From Reyranella sp. (GTDB taxonomy: Bacteria > Pseudomonadota > Alphaproteobacteria > Reyranellales > Reyranellaceae), in NCBI GenBank assembly GCA_016780605.1, contig JADHLS010000424.1, positions 1 to 5,563 of the forward strand: a stretch of DNA of 5,563 bases, read 5' to 3'. Every line of letters begins with the position of its first letter. Position 1 is the first letter of the stretch. Both the position numbers and the translations under genes were made by a program. Of the stretch, positions 1-5,563 are shown in pieces. The notes under the pieces are model-generated. The model ran no database searches, was not told the DNA's origin, and was given only the letters and a program-made list of their open reading frames with translations.

Positions 1-82
1 CGATCAGCGAGGCAATCAGCGTGTACTCGATGGCGGTGGCGCCGCGCTCGCTCTTCATCAGACGACGGAAAATGGACAGCAT
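1..82 (-). CDS. flp: Flp family type IVb pilin, N-terminal part (truncated by window edge)
   Basis: Reading leftwards from an ATG at 82, the first 27 codons give MLSIFRRLMKSERG followed by ATAIEYTLIASLI, and the gene leaves the window. Seen: a short basic leader, a Gly at residue 14, then a hydrophobic stretch beginning ATAIEY. This matches the class III prepilin signal of Flp/Fap pilins, in which TadV-type prepilin peptidase cuts after the Gly, Glu is residue 5 of the mature protein, and Glu-Tyr is the hallmark pair. Family knowledge: Flp subunits are about 50-70 residues long and are assembled by the Tad machinery into adhesive pili at the cell envelope. The start is supported by AGGAG at 89-93, six bases upstream. 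The internal Met at residue 9 is a less likely start because it lacks this site and would shorten the leader. The C-terminal half and any neighbouring tad/cpa genes lie outside the window. Confidence 0.88.
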   Translation of the reverse strand, partial: MLSIFRRLMKSERGATAIEYTLIASLI

Positions 83-88
83 CGAAAT

Positions 89-93
89 CTCCT
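89..93 (-). promoter_or_regulatory. Ribosome binding site of the Flp pilin gene
   Basis: On the minus strand this reads AGGAG, six bases before the ATG at 82. It is a strong Shine-Dalgarno match and decides the start codon. No clear -35/-10 pair for this gene could be recognised further upstream (100-250, minus strand). Confidence 0.75.
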
Positions 94-254
94 GGGAAAA
101 GGCACATCTTTCAAAATACAAAAAACTACTTGCCGAAGCCGCGACGGGTCTGGGGGCCCACCGGCATCGTCACGAACGCTACGCGCTCCGTAACAAAGAT
201 ATCCGCGAGCCGAGTGCAGATGAATTTGAGACTTGTATCAATGTTGTCTCATAC

Positions 255-277
255 CCTGCGAAGCATTGGACCGCAGG
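255..277. repeat. Inverted repeat upstream of the toxin-antitoxin operon
   Basis: CCTGCG (255-260) and CGCAGG (272-277) form a perfect 6-base inverted repeat with an 11-base centre. A third copy of the half-site, CCTGCGG, occurs directly at 328-334 and overlaps the proposed toxin start. A cluster of half-sites ahead of a self-regulated toxin-antitoxin operon could be an operator for the winged-helix antitoxin. The sites are short and GC-rich, so chance is a real alternative. Confidence 0.25.
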
Positions 278-316
278 CAAGCTGCCGATTGCACTCCCTT
301 GCTTGTGTTGCTTCAG

Positions 317-322
317 TATGAT
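317..322 (+). promoter_or_regulatory. Possible -10 element (TATGAT) for the toxin-antitoxin operon
   Basis: TATGAT is five of six bases from the sigma-70 consensus and sits in a locally AT-rich patch just ahead of the toxin gene. No good -35 is found 16-18 bases upstream; the TTGCAC at 289-294 is 22 bases away, too far. If it is used, transcription would begin around 329-331, almost at the GTG start at 334, leaving essentially no 5' leader. Confidence 0.35.
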
Positions 323-333
323 AACTACCTGCG

Positions 334-690
334 GTGACGGGGCCACCCGATCCGACCCTCGATGTGCTTCTCGACCTCGACGGGCAGGTGCTCGTGGTGG
401 ATCCGGAGGGTGGCCATTGGGTTCGGTTCGTTGTGACGCGGGTGCAGGTGTCGCGGGAGAAGCCGCACGGCATCGACTACTCGCTCACCCTGCATGGGCA
501 TGATGGTGAGCGGTTGGTCGGCTTCGACAACGCCCATCCGGTCGGCCGGCGGAAGCGGGGCGAGCCGCAGGACCACCGCCACCGGCTGCGTTCGATCCGG
601 CCCTACGAGTACCAGGACGCGGCGACCTTGCTTGCCGACTTCTGGGAGACCGTGGACGCGGTGTTGCGCGAAAGAGGAGTGATCCAATGA
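334..690 (+). CDS. tumE: TumE-family (formerly DUF6516) toxin of a type II-like toxin-antitoxin pair
   Basis: A 118-residue protein. Seen: an N-terminal DPTLDVLLDLDG segment (residues 6-17), an alternating hydrophobic strand around HWVRFVVTRVQV (28-39), GFDNAHPV (63-70), the histidine-rich DHRHR (80-84), YEY (91-93) and a C-terminal helix LLADFWETVD (99-108). This layout of a conserved GFDNAH box, a DHRH box and a final ADFW helix is, from memory, that of the TumE/DUF6516 toxin family, whose members are encoded just before a small winged-helix antitoxin, as here. The biochemical target is not established to my knowledge, and the sequence does not show it. The clustered His/Asp residues are plausible active-site residues (inference). 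The start is a GTG; the frame is closed by TAA at 322-324, so no earlier start exists, and there is no good Shine-Dalgarno. GTG at 364 is the alternative but would remove the conserved N-terminus. The last codon overlaps the antitoxin start (ATGA). Confidence 0.82.
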   Translation: MTGPPDPTLDVLLDLDGQVLVVDPEGGHWVRFVVTRVQVSREKPHGIDYSLTLHGHDGERLVGFDNAHPVGRRKRGEPQDHRHRLRSIRPYEYQDAATLLADFWETVDAVLRERGVIQ

Positions 691-1064
691 CGACGCTGAA
701 GGTCGGCATCGCCAGCTACAAAGAGATGAAGGCCCGCACCATGGCCGTGGCGCGTGGCGAGCGGCGTGTGACGGCCGATGAGCCCAAGGTCTGGTTCACC
801 TCGACCGAATCCTTCGCTAAAGTCCTGTCAGCCGGCAACCGCGACCTGCTGCACGTCATCGCGGAGAAGGCGCCCGGCTCGCTGGACGAATTGGCCCGCA
901 TCACCGGCAAGGCCAAGTCCAACCTGTCGCGCACGCTGAGGACGATGGAAGGCTACGGCCTGGTCCGCCTCGAAAGGGGCGAACGGGGCCGTATCACGCC
1001 CAAGGTGATGCACGACCGGGTGGAGCTGGACCTGCCGCTCAGGCTGTCGCGCAAAGCAAGCTGA
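687..1064 (+). CDS. tumA: TumA-like winged helix-turn-helix antitoxin
   Basis: A 125-residue basic protein, annotated in related genomes as an HVO_A0114-type or MarR-like putative DNA-binding protein (recalled, not searched). Seen: an N-terminal tail with KVGIASYKEMKARTMAVARG (residues 5-24), which could be the toxin-wrapping part. This is followed by FTSTESFAKVLS (37-48) and a winged helix-turn-helix at about 51-105: NRDLLHVIAE, then SLDELARITGKAKSNLSRTL (65-84) as the turn and recognition helix, then GYGLVRLERG with a short beta wing. Family role: it neutralises the upstream toxin and usually represses its own operon. The ATG overlaps the toxin stop by 4 bases, and AGAGGAG ends about 8 bases before it, much better than the toxin's own initiation region. 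That arrangement favours more antitoxin than toxin and depends on translational coupling. No terminator with a U-tract follows; only an imperfect GCTTG/CAAGC repeat at 1070-1110 is present. Confidence 0.82.
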   Translation: MTTLKVGIASYKEMKARTMAVARGERRVTADEPKVWFTSTESFAKVLSAGNRDLLHVIAEKAPGSLDELARITGKAKSNLSRTLRTMEGYGLVRLERGERGRITPKVMHDRVELDLPLRLSRKAS

Positions 1065-1409
1065 ATACCGCTTGGCCGCGAGCCGCCAGACCGCCGGGTC
1101 CGTGGCAAGCACCTAATGTAAGATGGCAAATGAGTAAGTCTCCGATTCAAGGGCAAGAGTACCGAAGCGCGTTCAAGCTCTACAGCGAGGACGGAAAACG
1201 AGCCGCCGACGTGCTGGAGTTCCGCAACGGTGAAACATATCTGAATGAGCAGGAATGGGTCGAAGGGACTACATTCAAGAACAGGCATTCCGGAAGGTTG
1301 GTCGGTCCGTTCGCCTCGCCAGCGGATGCAGAAAAGTTCATAGTAGCGACGCCCGGTTCCGCGGTAGCCACGCATAGGCGTCCGCCTCTCGCGTCGCGCA
1401 GCCGCGATC

Positions 1410-1748
<339 letters not shown>

Positions 1749-1757
1749 GGGGCCCCG

Positions 1758-1786
1758 CTTATAAGAGCCCGATTCTCCCGCGGCAA
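1758..1786 (-). promoter_or_regulatory. Promoter of tRNA-Ser
   Basis: On the minus strand there is TTGCCG (1786-1781), a 17-base spacer and TATAAG (1763-1758). Transcription would begin around 1751, a few bases ahead of the mature tRNA 5' end at 1748. The stretch just after the -10 is CGGGGCC, a GC-rich discriminator of the kind found at stable-RNA promoters under stringent (ppGpp) control. A CCGCGG-CAA-CCGCGG hairpin (1778-1792) overlaps the -35. Confidence 0.6.
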
Positions 1787-1846
1787 CCGCGGCGTCTTGG
1801 ACCGCCGATTTGGGCGGAATGGCCTGATTTTCCAAGGTTTCCGCCG

Positions 1847-1874
1847 TTGACTTGGGGGACTTCCTGCGTATATT
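1847..1874 (+). promoter_or_regulatory. Main promoter of the rplU-rpmA operon
   Basis: TTGACT (1847-1852), a 16-base spacer and TATATT (1869-1874) make a good housekeeping sigma-factor promoter. Transcription would begin near 1881, leaving a leader of about 135 nt before rplU. It points away from the tRNA-Ser promoter, about 60 bases to the left, so this gap holds two divergent stable-RNA/ribosomal-protein promoters. Confidence 0.7.
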
Positions 1875-1880
1875 CCGCCC

Positions 1881-2016
1881 CTCTCCGGCGGGTCGGTCAG
1901 GCCCGCCGTGCTGTTTCATGCCTTCCGGCATTTAGGGCCTCAGCCAGCGAAACCCCCTAGGAATAGGGAAGATAGCGGGTTCGGGCGAGCCGGCGGGCCT
2001 CACGTCAGGTGTCATC
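1881..2016 (+). promoter_or_regulatory. Structured 5' leader of rplU
   Basis: Within the predicted leader four small stem-loops can be drawn. They are CGGCGGG/CCCGCCG (1886-1892 with 1902-1908), ATGCC-TTCC-GGCAT (1918-1931), CCCTA-GGAA-TAGGG (1955-1968, a GNRA-type tetraloop) and GGTTC-GGGC-GAGCC (1978-1991, with one G-U pair). None is followed by a U-tract, so transcription termination is unlikely. Autogenous ribosomal-protein control or RNA stability are possible roles. Leaders ahead of rplU are known in other phyla, but I do not recognise this one as a named RNA family. Gene density aside, nothing else is visible between tRNA-Ser and rplU. Confidence 0.4.
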
Positions 2017-2316
2017 ATGATCGCCGTTATCCGCACGGGTGGAAAGCAATACACGGTCGCCGCCGACCAGGAGCTCACGGTCGAGCGCATCGCAGGCTCC
2101 GCCGGCGACAAGGTCGAGTTCGACGACGTGCTGATGGTCGGCGAGAAGGTCGGCGCGCCGACCGTGGCCGGCGCCAAGGTCGTGGCCTCGATCGTCAAGC
2201 AGGCGCGCGGGCCGCACCTCATCGTCTTCAAGAAGCGGCGCCGCCAGAACTCGCGCCGCAAGAACGGCCATCGTCAGAACCTGACGGTGGTCAAGATCGA
2301 ACAGATCGTCGCCTAA
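2017..2316 (+). CDS. rplU: 50S ribosomal protein L21
   Basis: 99 residues beginning [18 protein letters not shown], the standard L21 start. The basic rRNA-binding stretch [20 protein letters not shown] (residues 68-87) follows, and the end is [10 protein letters not shown]. The length is within the family range of about 100. L21 binds 23S rRNA domain I of the large subunit and contacts L20. The ATG is preceded by only a modest Shine-Dalgarno (AGG at 2007-2009, seven bases away), but the protein N-terminus fixes the start. rpmA follows after 26 bases, the near-universal rplU-rpmA pair, and both are likely driven by the promoter at 1847-1874. Confidence 0.98.
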   Translation: MIAVIRTGGKQYTVAADQELTVERIAGSAGDKVEFDDVLMVGEKVGAPTVAGAKVVASIVKQARGPHLIVFKKRRRQNSRRKNGHRQNLTVVKIEQIVA

Positions 2317-2342
2317 GCAGAAAGCGACCGGAGTAACCAGTC

Positions 2343-4829
<2,487 letters not shown>

Positions 4830-4848
4830 GGCTATACTGGAGCGGCCG

Positions 4849-5563
4849 ATGAACGCTTTGACCAAGCCTGCCGAAGACGCCGCCGCCATCGTGGCCGAGC
4901 TGGGCCGCCGCGCCCGCGCCGCAGCCGTCGCCCTGCGCAATGCCCCGACCCCGACCAAGAACCGGGCGCTGGCCGATGCTGCACGCCTGATCCGCGCCGA
5001 GAGGCCTGCGATCCTGGCTGCCAATGCCAAGGACATCGCGGCCGCCAAGGCGGCCGGCATGACCGAGGCGCTGCAGGACCGCCTGCTGCTGAACGACGCG
5101 CGCGTCGAGGCCATGGCCAAGGGCCTCGACGATATCGTCGCCCTGCCCGACCCCGTCGGCGCCGAGATCGAGCGCTGGACGCGACCCAACGGCCTTGCCA
5201 TCAGCCGCGTGCGCGTGCCGATCGGCATCATCGGCGTGATCTACGAGGCGCGGCCCAACGTCACCGCCGATGCCGGCGCGCTCTGCATCAAGTCGGGCAA
5301 TGTCGTCGTGCTGCGCGGCGGCTCGGACAGCTTCCATTCCTCGCGCGCCATCGTCGAGCTGCTGCGTCGTGCTCTGAAAGGCGCCGGACTGCCCGAGGAC
5401 TGCGTGCAGCTGGTGCCGACCACCGATCGCGCCGCGGTCGGCGAGCTTTTGCGCGCCATGGACTGGCTCGACCTGATCGTGCCGCGCGGCGGGCGCTCGC
5501 TGATCGATCGCGTCACCGAGGAAAGCCGTGTGCCTGTGCTGCGCCACTACGACGGCATCTGTC
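4849..5563 (+). CDS. proA: Gamma-glutamyl phosphate reductase, N-terminal 238 codons (cut by window edge)
   Basis: The frame opens at ATG 4849 and stays open to the end of the window, giving 238 of about 420 expected residues. ProA reduces gamma-glutamyl phosphate with NADPH to glutamate semialdehyde, the step after ProB. Seen: an Ala-rich N-terminal helical region, NAKDIAAAKAAGM, LLLNDARVEAMAKGL, and the strongly conserved cofactor-domain segment VPIGIIGVIYEARPNVTADA. These are followed by ALCIKSGNVVVLRGGSDSFH, IVPRGGRSLI and HYDGIC at the edge. The catalytic cysteine of this aldehyde-dehydrogenase superfamily enzyme lies further downstream and cannot be checked. TGGAG at 4838-4842, six bases before the ATG, supports the start. 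It follows the proB stop by 19 bases, so the two form one operon. Confidence 0.97.
   Translation, partial: MNALTKPAEDAAAIVAELGRRARAAAVALRNAPTPTKNRALADAARLIRAERPAILAANAKDIAAAKAAGMTEALQDRLLLNDARVEAMAKGLDDIVALPDPVGAEIERWTRPNGLAISRVRVPIGIIGVIYEARPNVTADAGALCIKSGNVVVLRGGSDSFHSSRAIVELLRRALKGAGLPEDCVQLVPTTDRAAVGELLRAMDWLDLIVPRGGRSLIDRVTEESRVPVLRHYDGIC

Noticed and set aside
21..503. Plus-strand 160-codon ORF across the pilin start and the toxin start
   Set aside because: It overlaps the pilin gene on the opposite strand and the toxin gene in another frame, and has no ribosome site. The stretch in the intergenic part (about 84-330) is open but matches nothing I recognise.
1070..1110. Possible terminator after the antitoxin gene (GCTTG/CAAGC)
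   Set aside because: The stem is imperfect, the loop is long, and no U-tract follows.
4833..4838. TATACT as a -10 for a separate proA promoter
   Set aside because: There is no suitable -35 at the right distance, and the 19-base gap from proB is typical of an operon. The motif just precedes the ribosome site.

Overview
The window looks like a GC-rich alphaproteobacterial chromosome segment. Evidence for this is the strong G/C bias at third codon positions, the order rplU-rpmA-obgE-proB-proA, and a Flp-type pilin gene at the left edge. I cannot fix the genus from sequence alone; a Rhodospirillales, Reyranella-like or Hyphomicrobiales relative would fit.

Layout. Positions 1-82 (minus strand) hold the first 27 codons of a Flp/Fap type IVb prepilin that runs off the left edge. 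Positions 83-333 form an AT-richer stretch with no convincing gene. Positions 334-1064 hold a two-gene cassette with a 4-base overlap: a TumE-like toxin followed by a TumA-like winged-helix antitoxin. A small unrecognised ORF follows (1130-1465). Its tail overlaps, in another frame, the C-terminal remnant of a large serine recombinase (about 1410-1664). That remnant runs directly into the 3' end of a minus-strand tRNA-Ser(CGA) gene (1659-1748). Recombinase debris abutting a tRNA 3' end, together with a toxin-antitoxin pair and an orphan ORF, suggests the scar of a mobile element inserted between the pilin gene and tRNA-Ser.

From 1749 onward the content is conserved core. A divergent promoter region serves tRNA-Ser leftwards (TTGCCG-17-TATAAG) and rplU rightwards (TTGACT-16-TATATT). 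The rplU transcript has a leader of about 135 nt with several small hairpins. rplU (L21) and rpmA (L27) encode two 50S ribosomal proteins. A strong intrinsic-terminator-like hairpin separates rpmA from obgE, a ribosome-associated GTPase. obgE overlaps proB by 4 bases, and proA follows after 19 bases and is cut by the right edge. ProB and ProA catalyse the first two steps from glutamate to proline.

The ribosomal protein, GTPase and proline genes form an ordinary cluster. The part deserving attention is 83-1664: a probable integration scar carrying a toxin-antitoxin module. I found no evidence in this window of a wholly new system.
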